Source: Cyclina sinensis
Lineage: Eukaryota > Mollusca > Bivalvia > Venerida > Veneridae
Assembly (NCBI GenBank): GCA_012932295.1
Contig: JAAONU010000014.1
Span: forward strand, 35,929,977-35,993,976
Direction of reading: 5' to 3'
DNA length: 64,000 nucleotides
In this document: one piece after another, positions 36,262 to 48,649 of the stretch
How positions within the stretch are numbered: the stretch's first letter is position 1
Layout of the letters: each line of letters starts with the position of its first letter
The notes under the pieces: model-generated
Database searches by the model: none
Seen by the model: the letters and a program-made list of their open reading frames with translations, nothing else
Told to the model about the DNA's origin: nothing
Translations under genes and position numbers: made by a program

Positions 36262-39250
36262 TCAATGTAATTTCATTTCACGGATGTCATTATCGAACTC
36301 ATTGATGACTGCTTGAATATCATTATTGTCCAAATTTCCATCATGATCGCATATTCTTATCAGGTTATCATTGCGGTTCTGTCCAAGTCGATTTCTGTGA
36401 GGTGTGCACATTAAGTTCATAAGGCTAACTAGCCTTTCAACAAAGGCTGTTGAAACAGGGATTAACCTGTACATTTGATAGAGGTGGGCACAGTAAGTTC
36501 ATATGGCTAAATAGCCTTTCAACAAGGGATCAGCCTGTACATTTGATAAAGGTGGGCAATTGCAAGAAAGGCTGCTTGAATCATGTTGTCATCAAACAGT
36601 ATTTTTAAGTTCACCTCTGTATTTCGTCGTCTGAAAAGAGAATAAAATAAATGTTATAAAATGTTCAAGTCTCAACTTACTCACTGGAACAAAACTTAGT
36701 TTAGATTTAATGTGTTTCATAATCAGTCTATAATTGATAAGGAACCATAATTAATAAAATAAAAAAAGTTGTGATTGTCAACTTTTACAGTGAACTTTTA
36801 CTTAATAAATGTACTGTCTGCTTAAAGCAAAAATCAGAGAAATTAATTTGGTTTAGTTAGTAAGTGACGTAGTATTCACAATTATATTAAAATGTTAATA
36901 AATTGTATAATATCATATTTTGTTAATCATTTCATTTTATTATTACTACTTCGTCCTGCAATTTATTACTCATCATGAAAAAAAATTAAACACTTTCTGC
37001 ACAAAAAAACAACATAGAAAATATTCAACAAATCATATAAATGAATGGTAAGCTCTCTAAGGTCTGAAGCTTGGAGGAATTCTTATTCTTGCGTCACTGT
37101 AATTGCTATTAACTAGGCTAGGTAAAATGTTTTAAATTTTCCTGCAAACTGAACAGACATTAAAACTAGCTACAACTTCAACTTGAAGTTGATTGCTAAC
37201 TTGATCAAGATCATCTGTGGTGGTCTGCGAATATCTACCTCTGGGTACTTAGGCTCTGCTACTGTCCTGTGTCCTCCATACACATCTACTTTAGGCTGGC
37301 CATAATGCTTAGCTAAACTTTTAATCCGAGTCTACAGCAGAATATTCTTTAAGAAAATATCTGATGGCTGTACATTAAGGTTTAGGCTCTTCAATTTACA
37401 TTTTGTAGATTAGTTCTGATTTTTTAGCATTTACACTTTTTACAGATTATACTGACTTCAAACTACTGTAATATTATATCTAAAACTATTAATGTAAACG
37501 GGTTTACTGCAAAAAAACGTCATTAATAAGTATCATTTATTCACAAATTGATTTAAAGTATTACCTCTCCATAACTTGCCATGGCAGCCATGTCTCTAGG
37601 GACCAAAGACATGTTGAACACCAGGAAGGCATCTAGGACAGATGTGCAGTGAAAGGCATCATTTATCTCTCAAATCAGACTGTTAGTTATTGGAACTACT
37701 AGGTTGATTATCACCTCCTCATATGTCCATGCTTGCGTGTGTCTGAAAATGAAGAAATACAGAACATTTGTTTTTAAGTAAATAGTATTTCTATTAATTA
37801 TAAAAAAGAAAATGATTTGCCTATTTTCATTACTGGATTAAGGAAATTTGGAAGTACAAATACTATTTAGATATCGTTGTCATATAGCTTTAAAAAATCA
37901 TTAAATTCATAATATACCGTCTTCATCTGGCAAGATCCATGCGCTCATCAATCTCAAAGTAATTGCCATCCAGTTTACGTATGTAGAGATCATCATCAGG
38001 TACATCTGTTTGGAACCGGGTCATCATCAGCTCAAGCTCACCAATAAGGCTATAAAAGTAAATCATATAGATGGGTGATAAAAATACTGGATGTAAGAAA
38101 GAACATGTTGGAAAATAAAGTTTTACTATTGGTGTATTAAACACTAAAACACACCTTGCATTTGCCCACGACCTCTTAAAATACAATGTTGGCACCCTGT
38201 AAGTAGTGACTAAATCTGATGACCTGACTTTCTTATGCATCTTTTTTTAATGAGAATTATTATATGCAAATTTCAATCATACCTTATCTTCTACTGGATA
38301 ATGTATAGTAAGAGGCTTTAGACACAATGTCAACTTGTGATTGCGGCAATTGAGGTACAGGTGATGGGGCACACAGTGTCGGAAACGTCTCTGTAGGCCT
38401 GAAAATATGACTTAACTACATAATAAATACTGATTTTTTATTTCATTATAATCCAACATACACCTGAAATTGTGTTCAGCACCTTAGCTTGTTAAAATAA
38501 ACCGAGTGTACCTCCAGCATTTTTTAATTTAACTTTTAAATATCTTCATAAATTTCCGAAGTACAATGCAAAATGAAAGTTTATAGCATGACATTTTTGT
38601 CTTTTTCCAGTTATCACAATGAACATATTTTTCCTTTGAAAAGAATGTGCAAACAAACAACCAAATGATTAAATATCTTTGTTTCCCCCGACATGACATT
38701 ACATCCGTCGAAGCCTACGAATGCTTACTTTTTATGTCGACATCCTTTAATAGTAGAAGACCTTCGATTGCTGCCGTGAGATTTTCTGATGTGGCTCTGC
38801 TGACTTCAACTTATCCAAGAAAGGCCTCTTTAAAGGTGTTGTCATCTAAGATGAATCTACCATCTTACGATTCATCTGCCATCAACGAAAAGGCATCAGC
38901 CTTTCTGAGCTGTTCAAGTGTCTTTCGTTCTATAATGTGTTGATGCAAACAATGAGCCCACTCACAATAGTCGGAATTGTATACATTGGAATGCCCCCCT
39001 CTTGCCCCTGCTCCACAGGCACACTGTCGTTGCAGAAATCAGGTGCTGCATAACATCTTTAACACTGTAGATTGTCCAATGTTTTCTGACTGTGAAAAAT
39101 ATAGTTCTGATAAGGGTCCCCATGTATTGTCTGTTTCTTCTTATTTCATCATCATTTTTGCTGCTTAAATAATAAGTCAATCCATCTATTCTTTCCGGAA
39201 TTTCTTGTTTTGTCTTTTTCCTGTAACACCGGCTATTGTGCGACATTTTC
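36262..39250 (-). pseudogene. Decayed hAT-type transposase (DUF4371 / zinc finger 862-like)
   Basis: Read on the minus strand, ordered fragments resemble a DUF4371-hAT protein. MSHNSRCYRKKTKQEIPERI and RRNRQYMGTLIRTIFFTVR come near 39.1-39.25 kb. KADAFSLMADES, matching 'FS(i/l)m.DES', is at ~38.9 kb. FVGFDGCNVMSGE, matching the DGA..MsG motif, is at ~38.7 kb. AFLVFNMSLVPRDMAAMASYGE is at ~37.6 kb. The C-terminal dimerisation signature VERLVSLMNLMCTPHRNRL is at ~36.4 kb. Frameshifts and stops separate the pieces, so it is dead. The element's own ends were not identified; its left flank abuts the hairpin-bearing element at 39411. Confidence 0.75.
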
Positions 39251-39410
39251 AAATTTGACAGGTTGCGTAAAGTGTTCGCCAAAAATGCGGTTGTCGTAAA
39301 TGTCGTAAACAAGTCAACTCGACCGCTCGGCAGTTCGACTACTGTTGTAAAACAGAAGACAGATGACGCAAAAAAATAAGAAAATATCGTGAAGCATAAG
39401 AGTGCACAGA

Positions 39411-40210
39411 ACACATTATTATTTAAATCTAGAATAGGTCATTAAATGTAAAATTGAAGGTACAAGCTGTAATTTCACTTCTCAATTCATTGTTACCCAT
39501 TTTAACCAGCGTATCCGTATAATAAGAACAGAGGAGTTGATGCACTGCATCAGCTCCTCATTATACTATCTAAAGAGATCATAGGCCAGAGCAGTTGATG
39601 CACTGCATCAGCTCCTGTGTCTAAAATAGATACGTTGTACGCTTGTTTCACTATACATTGTATAGGATAGATACTTTGTACGCTTGTCTCACTATACATT
39701 GTATAGGCAGAGGAGTTGATGCATTGCATCAACTGCTCTATTCAGTGTATTTATATAGTAAATGCGACGAGCATTTTAACCACTCTTTTCCGTTATGTCT
39801 ATATATAAATGACAGAGGCATTATATTATTGACCTGTGGTCAATGTATATAGACTAACACGACTGGAGGTGCTAATGCACAGTTGGGATGTTATGCAAGA
39901 TGGGTACTTTAGCTTATGGTCAGTCTTGGTTTTTGGTTATCTCTACCTGTCTGTCGATGAATTTGAAACTGTGAATGTCTGACAGACTCGCTTGAAGCAC
40001 AGCGACCCACTGCGCACCCAAGGCACTGTGCCACGTATATAATGCGACGGGCACTCGAGATTGCGGAGCCTTGCCCGGCAAACATTCACATTTCCAAATT
40101 GGCATAGCCTGAAAAGACGAGGCGTTCCCCTTCATGCCGTCATCCAGGCACTTCTGGCGTGAAGAGTTGGACTAACGTCAACCTACATACCTCGCCTGCT
40201 CGACAACAGG
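39411..40210 (+). mobile_element. Hairpin-bearing element, copy A (intact, ~800 bp)
   Basis: The segment from 'attatttaaatctagaatag' to 'ctcgacaacagg' recurs inverted at 53449-55190. It contains three palindromes of the type agTTGATGCAxTGCATCAAct (39531-39559, 39589-39617, 39710-39738), separated by repeated 'actatacattgtatagg' and 'tttgtacgcttgtctcac' words. Its other half is GC-richer and carries a minus-strand open frame beginning MKGNASSFQAMPIWKCECLP, conserved in copy B; no known domain is recognised. The class is unknown. Confidence 0.75.
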
Positions 40211-42040
40211 GTTGTAACAAAGAATCTTTTTGCACACAATATTATAACGGAAGAGCTACAAGGTGGGGAGTGCTTAAGACAACCTACATAGCTGTCTAAA
40301 GAATGAACAACTCAAAACACTTTGATAAGTCAGTATATATTTAGTATGCAATTGTTTCTTGTTTTCTTAATTAATAGGAAAAACACTTCATATGAATACC
40401 GAACAAAGTTTTTCAGTTGAAACAAATACACATATTTTAACAAGAACAGTATCCGATCTAAAAAAAAGAACGGCGTTAAAATTTGCACAACATAAACTGC
40501 AATTAAAACTTTATGTAAAGAAATCAACAAATATTGCTCTGTCCTGATGTGCTGAATTGAAAAAGAAAAGGACCAGATGAACAGACGTTTAAGTATCATG
40601 GCTTAAGTATTTCAATGTACAGCACAAGTTTGAACAAAGTTTTTTTTTTCTTTTTGCTCTGGAAATAAAGTAAGTGTTCAAATTCGGTCATGATTACAAA
40701 GATACCAAACAAACACTGACTATAACCACAATACAATCTCAAGTTCAATCTAAGTGTTAGCTTAGCGGTCTGTTTTAATTAAATACAAGCGTTTTAACAA
40801 TGTTAGTAATTGAGTTCTATGATGACATTTAGTGCTTTTGCAATGTACCTTTTCTTACAGATGTTAATATGAAGAAAGGGGATCCATGATGCTGAATTAC
40901 TCATCTGAGTTAAACCGCTCAGATCATGCAAATCCAATACAAAATTAAACGATTCAACTAGATAAAGCTACTTGCCAAATATCAAACCTTTTTGGTTTTG
41001 GTTTAAAACATGCGGATTTATGAAGGTTTTCCTGTGAATTTCAATATACGATATATGTGATCTTTGATATGGGGCTTATACTGATCCCAGGGATCATCAT
41101 AGCAAATGACGAACTCCACTAGAGAAAGTTACATGAATATTTTCAAACTCCCATCAACCAGACAATCCCAACAGTTTTAGCTAGACTGTATACCGGTATG
41201 TGTACCCCGTTGACACTGACATGCTCTCTAAATATAAGAACCCAGGCGGAGAGCCATTCATAACAGGAAGAGCAAACTTTGATAGAGGTTCATTACACAA
41301 TACCACACATTTCAGAGCTCAACTATGAACTTTGTTGTTTCAAGGTTTTCTTTGTTATAACAACTGCAATTCAAAATGGAATGGAATTCTTTGAAGAACA
41401 TGAAAGGACTTCATCTAGAAGAGACCCTGTCAGGTTTCATTTGACTTCATCTAGTGGCATAGGGGGCGATTTGAAGCAAATTGTTAACTTTCATTATCCA
41501 TCCAGTGTTGTAATGTTATATGTAATTTAAAGCAAATTTTAATTTCCAAGATAAATCAAGTGATATTGGGGAACATGTCATTTGAAGAAAATTCTCAACT
41601 GCCATTACCCATTCAGTTGTATAGGGGAAATATGTCATTTGAAGGAAATCATGGCTGAAAGAAGACAAAGAACAAAGACTGATCATAAAATCTGACCACA
41701 AGCACCTTATGCACAGATTAGCTGTAACATTTTTCCCATCATTTCATTATTTTTATTAATTAATAGGTTTCTTAGCAAAGATGATGTCAGTGATGATTCT
41801 AATAGGGAAAAATTCTTAAGCAAAATCTTCAAGTCACATTTTTATGAAAAAATCTTAACAGAGATGAAAATATCTTAATTACTATTAATACTTCAAACCT
41901 GAAGAAGAGCACTGTACAATAAAGAAAAAAACATGTCTTCAAATAAAACATTTCAACATATTTTGAAACACATACCAAAAAAAGATGTCCATAATTATGG
42001 TCCTGGGTCACTCACCTGAAAAAAACAAACAAACTACCAA
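40211..42040. other. Mostly unassigned stretch
   Basis: No gene was recognised. Between 41410 and 41660, 'catttgaag.aaatt.t.aact', 'ccattacccattcagttgt' and similar words repeat about every 70 bp, a weak internal tandem repeat. The rest is unremarkable AT-rich DNA. Confidence 0.4.
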
Positions 42041-42059
42041 ACAACTGGTCGAGTAGGGG

Positions 42060-43145
42060 TGGCATGTAAGAGAAGTGTCAAATGGCAGGCAGTTCAAATA
42101 TTATAAAAGATATCAAATAGATGTTTTTAAAACAAGAACGAAGGTCAATAGTTCAAGGTACACCAAAGTCAATTTTGAAGTATGTATGCAAACTTATACA
42201 AATAGTTAAAAGTTCAAAGACATAACTTCAAAAACAAGGAACCAAGTCAATAGGTCAAGATCAGCCATGGTCACAGTTGAATTCTGCATGCAAATTTGTA
42301 TATATATTTAAAATTTCATTGATGTAGCTTCAAAAAAAAGAAGAAAGTAGGTCAAATGAAGGTCAAAGACAAAGGTGAATGAAGGTTAAGTACCTTCCTA
42401 CCCCATCCAATGATTTTTTTTTCGGAATGCGAGGTACCCAGGTGAGGTGGGTGGTGGCTGGATACCCTGGTGAGGGCCAAAATTTTCCTATATAAATCAG
42501 TGTAAAACCAAGTGACCACTTGGGCGGGGAAATTTTGATCCAGGGGCCATGATTTGTATAAACTTGGTAGAGGTCCATTAGACAGTGAAACAAACAAAAT
42601 ATCTATATCTTAGGCCTAATGGTTTCTGACAAGATGATTTTTTTCAGTTTTTCCTATATATTAAGTCTATATAAAATCAAGTGACCCCTTTGGTGGTCCA
42701 ATTTAAATCTAGGGGCCATGATTTGTATAAACTTGGTAGAGGTCCATTAGACAATACACACCAAGCATCTTAACTCTAGGCCTTATAGTTTCTGACAAGA
42801 AGACTTTTTCCCTTCTAAGTCTTTGTAAAATCAAGTGGCCCCCGGGGCTCAGGCCAGTTCTGACCCCATAGTCATAATTAAAAAAAAAACCATTAATATA
42901 GGTCCACTAGATGGTGTTATTAACTGCATATCTAAGCTCTAGGCCTCGTGGTTTCTGACTAGAAGATTTTTGAAGTCTTTCCTTATTAAGTCTATGTAAA
43001 AACAAATCACCCCTGTGGTGTGGTCAAATTTGACCCAAGGGCCATGATTTATATGACTTGGGTAGAGGTCCACTAGATGATGTTTACAACTAAATATCTA
43101 AGCTCTAGGCCTTGTGGTTTCAGAAAAGATGTTTGAAGTTTTTCC
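42060..43145. repeat. Interspersed repeat, several ~140-150 bp units
   Basis: Between 42490 and 43140, four units read 'aagtctatgtaaaatcaagtg' then 'acccc..ggtggtc', 'gggccatgatttgtataaac', 'ttggtagaggtccattagac' and 'ctctaggccttatggtttct'. The left portion (42060-42380) matches the intronic repeat at 31900-32480. No coding function. Confidence 0.75.
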
Positions 43146-43374
43146 TTTCAGTTGCCATGGCAACCAGAGTTCTGCCAACAAATTTAATACAGTGACCTGA
43201 CATCAAGACCTTTATTGAACTTACCATATTATTTTTAAACTCTAGTTTAAGTAGTAAACAATGAAAGGTGTCAAAAAGGCTTCTTAAACTGCAATCATAG
43301 ACTTTTGCTTTCTTATAAATCTTACCAAGCAAGGTTCTAAAATAACTAGAACTATTGCTGAATGAGATACCCCC

Positions 43375-44295
43375 CCCCCCTCCCAATGTCACTGATAGAT
43401 GGTGACTTGGATATTTCAATAGATGGAAAAGGGAAAACTTTCGTGGCATAAAACAGCTGTGTTGGAAAAAATTCATTGTAAAATATTTGATCTTCAAGTT
43501 TGACCTTGACCTTGAGCTAGAACAAGGTCAACATGCACATTGCTAGTATCATGAGGTGGACATTTTAGCCAAGTTTGAAGAAAATCTTTCATTGGGCATA
43601 AAATTTAAAGAGCGGACATGAAAATTTGTCTGACCTTCCAATGTGGCCATGACATTTACCTGACACAAGGGCAGCTTTGGTATTGCACATTGCGTTGTTG
43701 GGTTGAATATTTCAGCTAAGTAAGAACAAAATCCTTCAAGGGGTAAAGAATTTACATAGGAAACATGACAAAATGTCTTTTTTTTATTGTCAGATATTTG
43801 ACCTTTGGTATGAGCTTGACCTTGAGCTGACACAAGGGCAATATAGGTTATGCATATTGCCTTGTTGAGCTGAACATTTGAGCAAAGTTATAAGAAAATC
43901 CTTGTCTTATAATTCATTGTTAAATATTTGATCTTCAAGTGTGACCTTGACCTTGAACTGGTACAAGGTCAGCATGTTTTCTGCAAATCGCTATCATTAG
44001 CTGAACATCTGAGCCAAGTTTGAAGAAAATCCTTCAAGGGGTTTAGGATTTACAGAGGTGACACGAAAATTATCTGCCCTTCCAGTGTGTCCTTGACCTG
44101 ACACAAGGGTAACATGAGTTCTGCACATTCCCATTTTGAGGTTAACATCAAAGTCTAGTTTGAAGAAATCCTTCCATTAGTATATGATTCACTGAGCGGA
44201 CAAGGTGGAGACGGACCGACTGACCGACGAGACAAAGCGATTCCAGTATCCCCTCCCCACAAACCACCACATTTCGTGGTGGGGGTATAATGAAT
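43375..44295. repeat. Interspersed repeat ending in 'cccccaccacgaaatgtggtgg'-type hairpin
   Basis: After a 13-C run at 43371-43383, units of ~150 bp carry 'tttgaccttgaccttgagct', 'cacaagggcaacatg..ttgcacattgc' and 'agccaagtttgaagaaaatcc'. The block closes with 'ggagacggaccgactgaccg', 'acaaagcgattccagtatcc' and a CCACCAC/GTGGTGG hairpin at ~44267-44286. This ending is shared by many dispersed bivalve repeats. Confidence 0.75.
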
Positions 44296-44539
44296 TGTAT
44301 AAAAAGCAAAGTATAATTCAAGTAATTTTTGAGGTCCATAACAAGTTGAAAACTTCCTCGATGAGATAAATATGACAGAAAACTGTAGGATTTTTATGTT
44401 CATGCAAAGCATATAGCCATTTCCACATCTGTATCTTTAACAAGCCAATTGTTGCTGTTCTACTGTTGAAAAACCATACACTGGAAAGTAACAAATAATG
44501 ACATGTTTGAAATCTAGGAAGACATATTAATTCAATTAC

Positions 44540-45955
44540 CTTCATCTATATGGAAGGGGATATCCGCCATTTCACACATTATTGTATTTGTTATTTCAAT
44601 ATGCCAATTTCTTTTCAACGCAGCCAATTCATTTCCCATGTTGCTTTTTAGAAGTGCGTTATCCATATTTGTATGCAAATTGCGTCATTTCAATTATAAC
44701 ACTACTTTTAATGTTGCAACCATTGAAAACTAGTATGATTTTTATAATTCTGTCATAAGAATTCATATGCAGATATCGTTATAATGATTAAGCATTTTAT
44801 TTGCTTACTATGCCAATAATATGAAAATTGTTGAGTTATATTTAATTTAATGTGCTTTATATGCAATTATTTGAATTATCATTAAGAATGTATTTTGCTA
44901 ACTTTCTAAAACCATTATCAAACATATATTCGTTTCCAGAAAGATATGCATATAAAGTCCAAAATTATTTAACATATAATCGTCCTCATAAAAATGATTG
45001 CAACAAAATACGATTATTCTTGTAATAATTTTGACATTGTAAATCGAGGCCGAGATCCAGACCGCATTTATAGACAGAGGTTGCCGTAGAAAAACTAACC
45101 GCTCCCTCCCCGGTGTAAAGTCCATTTTTACATCGCGGGAATATACAACCACAAGAAACACGAGGAGAGACCGAGGTCACCGCCGCGTTGGAGCTTTGAC
45201 TGTTGTTTTGTATTTTGACACCAAGGGTCATCATTTAGATGTACAGAATTACCTTTAATTTGGGAATGAAACATCTATATCACTATCAATATCACAACGA
45301 CGTTTGCGGACTTATTTTCTTCGTATAAACTAGTGTCGACACCGGTATGGGGAGAGTTTATTATTTTTACAGTTTTTACCAGTTATTCCCCTTTACTTAA
45401 AAGTGCCCATTTTAGCGCAACGCAACGCGTTTTGCTTGTCAACATTTAACTGCAACGACTAAAGTGTCATGCATATGACCAAATCAAAATAAATTTGAAA
45501 ATAGGAATAAGAAGTTTATCAATGTCATTTTAAGCATATAGATAAAACGTTAAGCATATAGATAAAACGAGAAAGTTAGCAAACTAAATTCTTGATAATA
45601 ATTAAAATAATGCATTTAAAGTCCATTACATTAATTATAACTTGACGATGTTCATATTATTGGCATAGTAAGCAATTTCAGCACATAATTATCATTAAAA
45701 TATCTGCATATGAATTCTTATGACTGAATTAAAAAAACTTATTAGTTTTCAATGGTTACAACATCAAAGGTAGAGTTATAATTAAAATATCGCAATTTAC
45801 ATGCAAATATGGATAATGCACTTCTAAAAAGCAACACAGAAACTGAACTGGCAACATTAGAAAAAAATTGGCATAATGAAATAAAAAATACAATTATGTG
45901 TGAAATGGCGGATATCCTTTTCCATACATCTACAGTTATTTGACAATGCCATAGA
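44540..45955. mobile_element. Foldback element (~1.4 kb) with ~380 bp inverted arms
   Basis: The left arm (about 44540-44920) opens with 'ggatatccgccatttcacac'. The right arm (about 45520-45950) closes with its complement, 'gtgtgaaatggcggatatcc'. Inner matches include 'cttactatgccaataatatg' against 'catattattggcatagtaag', and 'tttgctaactttct' against 'agaaagttagcaaa'. The ~600 bp centre is single-copy and CpG-richer, e.g. 'gccgtagaaaaactaaccgc' and 'accgccgcgttggagc'. It contains overlapping open frames with no recognised domain. No transposase was seen, so it is a non-autonomous TIR or foldback element. Confidence 0.8.
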
Positions 45956-46559
45956 ATGACTTAATTCTTCACAGCAGATATTCAAACTATTTCAAGTTTA
46001 AAGTATTGCAATGTTTCTTAGAACATAATGATATTTACTTATTTGATTGTTTATACTGAAAAAAAGGTTTAAGAACATTAGATTTTTATATCAATCAATA
46101 TGGAAGTGTCTTATGTGGCTCTAACGTTACAGTTAAGGTTGACATATACATATATTTCAATTATACTGTTCTTACTTTAACATGTCTAATCTCTTTAACA
46201 ATAAAGTATTTAGAAAAATAAGTAAAAAGACAACAGACCATGCAATGATGATGATAGATTAATGAATCTCATTCACATTGTTAACAAGGTTAAAAAATAT
46301 TCTTGGAAACTTCCACTTTCAATTATCTGTAAAAATGATTTACCCAAGTTTCATGAAGAATTTGTCAAAGAATATGTTATTTATACTGTTCACATTGAGT
46401 TCTTACTTCGATCACAAATGGTGAACGTGGCCAAACCCCTTACGCCAGATTAAAAAAAGATCTCTAGCTCTGGGAAATCTTAACAAACATTATAACAAGT
46501 ATTAACTAAATCTTGTTATGATTTCATAGAAAAGGCTGTTTCAGTGCTCTAAATTTTTC

Positions 46560-46930
46560 CTATGATCAATGATGGTAACCAAGAGTTTGCTCAAATGTGA
46601 CCAAGACTAAGAGCTGGTGACTATCATGACCAACCATCAGACCATGCAAGTTTCATAAACTTTATACCCAATTTCCTTCAAGCAGTTCAAAAATGACATT
46701 GACCTTGATCAGAGACAGTCAAAACCTGTGCTCTGTAGGTCATCTCATCATTCTGTCAAATAGTTTCAATTTTCTTTCAACAGTTCAAGAGCTACAGAGG
46801 GAACATGAAATATTCACACATTATATCAAATAGTTCAAATTTCCTGCATCAATATTTTATATATGCAGAACAGATAAAAAACTTCCTAAAATTGATGGAC
46901 AGACAGACAAACTTTAAAATGCACAGGCAG
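46560..46930 (-). repeat. Interspersed repeat, reverse-complement relative of 33720-34420
   Basis: 'tgacattgaccttgatcaga', 'acctgtgctctgtaggtcat', 'ctcatcattctgtcaaatag' and 'tttctttcaacagttcaaga' are reverse complements of words in the repeat at 33.8-34.2 kb. Diverged and non-coding. Confidence 0.6.
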
Positions 46931-48007
46931 ACAGACAGATGAACAAACATTGGCATAATAAAATAAGCCCTTACAGGGATATAAATGTTGCACACAAAAA
47001 ATGTTAATTTCAATAAGGGATTAAAAATTTCAAAATAGGAAATAACAAATTTTAGTTCATTTGCATTAAGTCTGTTATGGATGTTTCTGATAATCTCACT
47101 CACTAACTGTTGGGCAGATCCAGAGAATAGCTGATTTCATTACATATTGTCTTGTTAAAGCAGCTGCCATATATACATGTAACTGTACTTTCTCCACCAA
47201 TCAGATAATGCTACATTCCAAGATATGTCCTATTAAAATTAAATTCTGTGTTATGTTACTATTTAACTGTACTTCCCAGTCTATTATTGGATCTATAAGT
47301 AAGATAGAAATATGAAAGATTCTTCCTAAAATTTTCATATAATTAAAAGTTTAAAACATTTGAATAAGTTGCCATGCATTATTGCCAGATTTCAACATTA
47401 GGTATCTAATAAATGAAATTAGATAATATATTCATTCATTTCAGTTAATAAACAAGTTATAAATGAAGGTACTTCTTATAGATACTTATAAAAGTCTGAA
47501 ATGACTATGGTCTTTATGTTACAAAGACCATAGTTACTTCAGATTTTTAAAGGAGTAATTAATAATAAGGCACGCTTTCAAAAGTAAATGAAGATTTCAA
47601 CAAAACTGAAGACTGATGATATAAACAAATTTTCATATTTTATGACAAAGACCCCCACCTTTTTGAGTTCCAAACTGAACTAAAATTTTTTATCGTGCTC
47701 ACACCTAGTAGACAACCTTCTTGGCCAACACTTAAGTTGAAATAAGTACATTTGTATAAAGAAATTTGTTTGAGCATCTACTATCATACTATAAAACATA
47801 TTCTATCAAAAGGCACTTTGCACTGGCAAACATAAGATGCCAAATAGTGAGCAAATATAGTAGTTATTTTTCTTTATCAAGAGATCATACTTCAAGTTAG
47901 ATCTTACACATGATAACACACCTTCTGTCAAAACTGAGTAAAACTGATTTAGAATTGTAGATGATAAAATTAAGATACAAATATGTGTAGATAGCAGATA
48001 TTTCCTT
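46931..48007. other. Mostly unassigned stretch
   Basis: AT-rich DNA without a recognisable exon. The only structure noted is the hairpin at 47490-47548. Confidence 0.35.
47490..47548. repeat. Palindrome / hairpin, ~26-bp arms
   Basis: The left arm, with 'aaaagtctgaaatgactatg' then 'gtcttt', pairs with the right arm, 'aaagac' then 'catagttacttcagattttt', across a 7-nt loop with one or two mismatches. It may be a minimal palindromic MITE, but no clear target duplication was seen. Confidence 0.8.
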
Positions 48008-48649
48008 GTCCTTACCAGGGATGGGTTACTTGTACTTGTACTCAAGTACTATGAGTAATTTGTTTTTTCTTGAAATACACTATTTCTAAACAATCTTAAT
48101 GTCACCAAAGGTCTTTTCAAACTGGTTAAAGCAAGTTCAGCAAGACTTTAGTGTGAACAATTGCTGTAGGCATGTTCTTATTGTCTTGTGTAGAGGAGAA
48201 ACAGGTCATTTAAGTGGCTATTATGATATAATTACCTAGAACACTAACAGTTTAATCTAATGTGGTCAGTATGCATGACAATCAAGGGTTCAGTTATTGT
48301 TGTGGTAAGTGGTTAATGAACAAAATTTGACTTTTATCAAGCTTCCTCTTTTGCAGTTGAAAGACTCTTTAGTATTATGGGGAAATTATTCTGCCCTGAC
48401 AGATGCATTCTAAGCATATTATAATTTGGTCACATGTATGTTTGCCATGGTATTAAGCATGTGCTTGTAAAGTAATATAAGAGTTATGGATCTTATGAAG
48501 TACTTATTGTTTACTTATAAGTACCATGAGTACTACTCAAGTACCATTTAAAAATGTACTTGTACTTGCTGAGTAAGTCCTCAGTCATCAAGTACTTGAG
48601 TGGTACTTGAGTACTGATTCTCAGTACTTGACCCATCTCTGGTCATTAC
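48008..48649 (+). mobile_element. hAT element, internally deleted (626 bp), with 8-bp target duplication
   Basis: The element runs 48016-48641, from CAGGGATGGGTTACTTGTAC to GTACTTGACCCATCTCTG. The terminal repeats are CAG(G/A)GATGGGT and their complement. The flanks are gtccttac and gtcattac (7 of 8 identical), the 8-bp duplication expected for hAT. Near 48345-48415, plus-strand translation reads SSFAVERLFSIMGKLFCPDR, the hAT C-terminal dimerisation motif (ASSapvERlFS.aG.i..p.R). Subterminal 'agtacttg' and 'gtactcaagtac' words cluster at both ends, as transposase binding sites often do. Confidence 0.88.

Noticed and set aside
42352..42597. Overlapping minus-strand frames (e.g. MFVSLSNGPLPSLYKSWPLD) as coding
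   Set aside because: They are antisense to the interspersed repeat 'gggccatgatttgtataaac...', and similar frames arise in each repeat unit.
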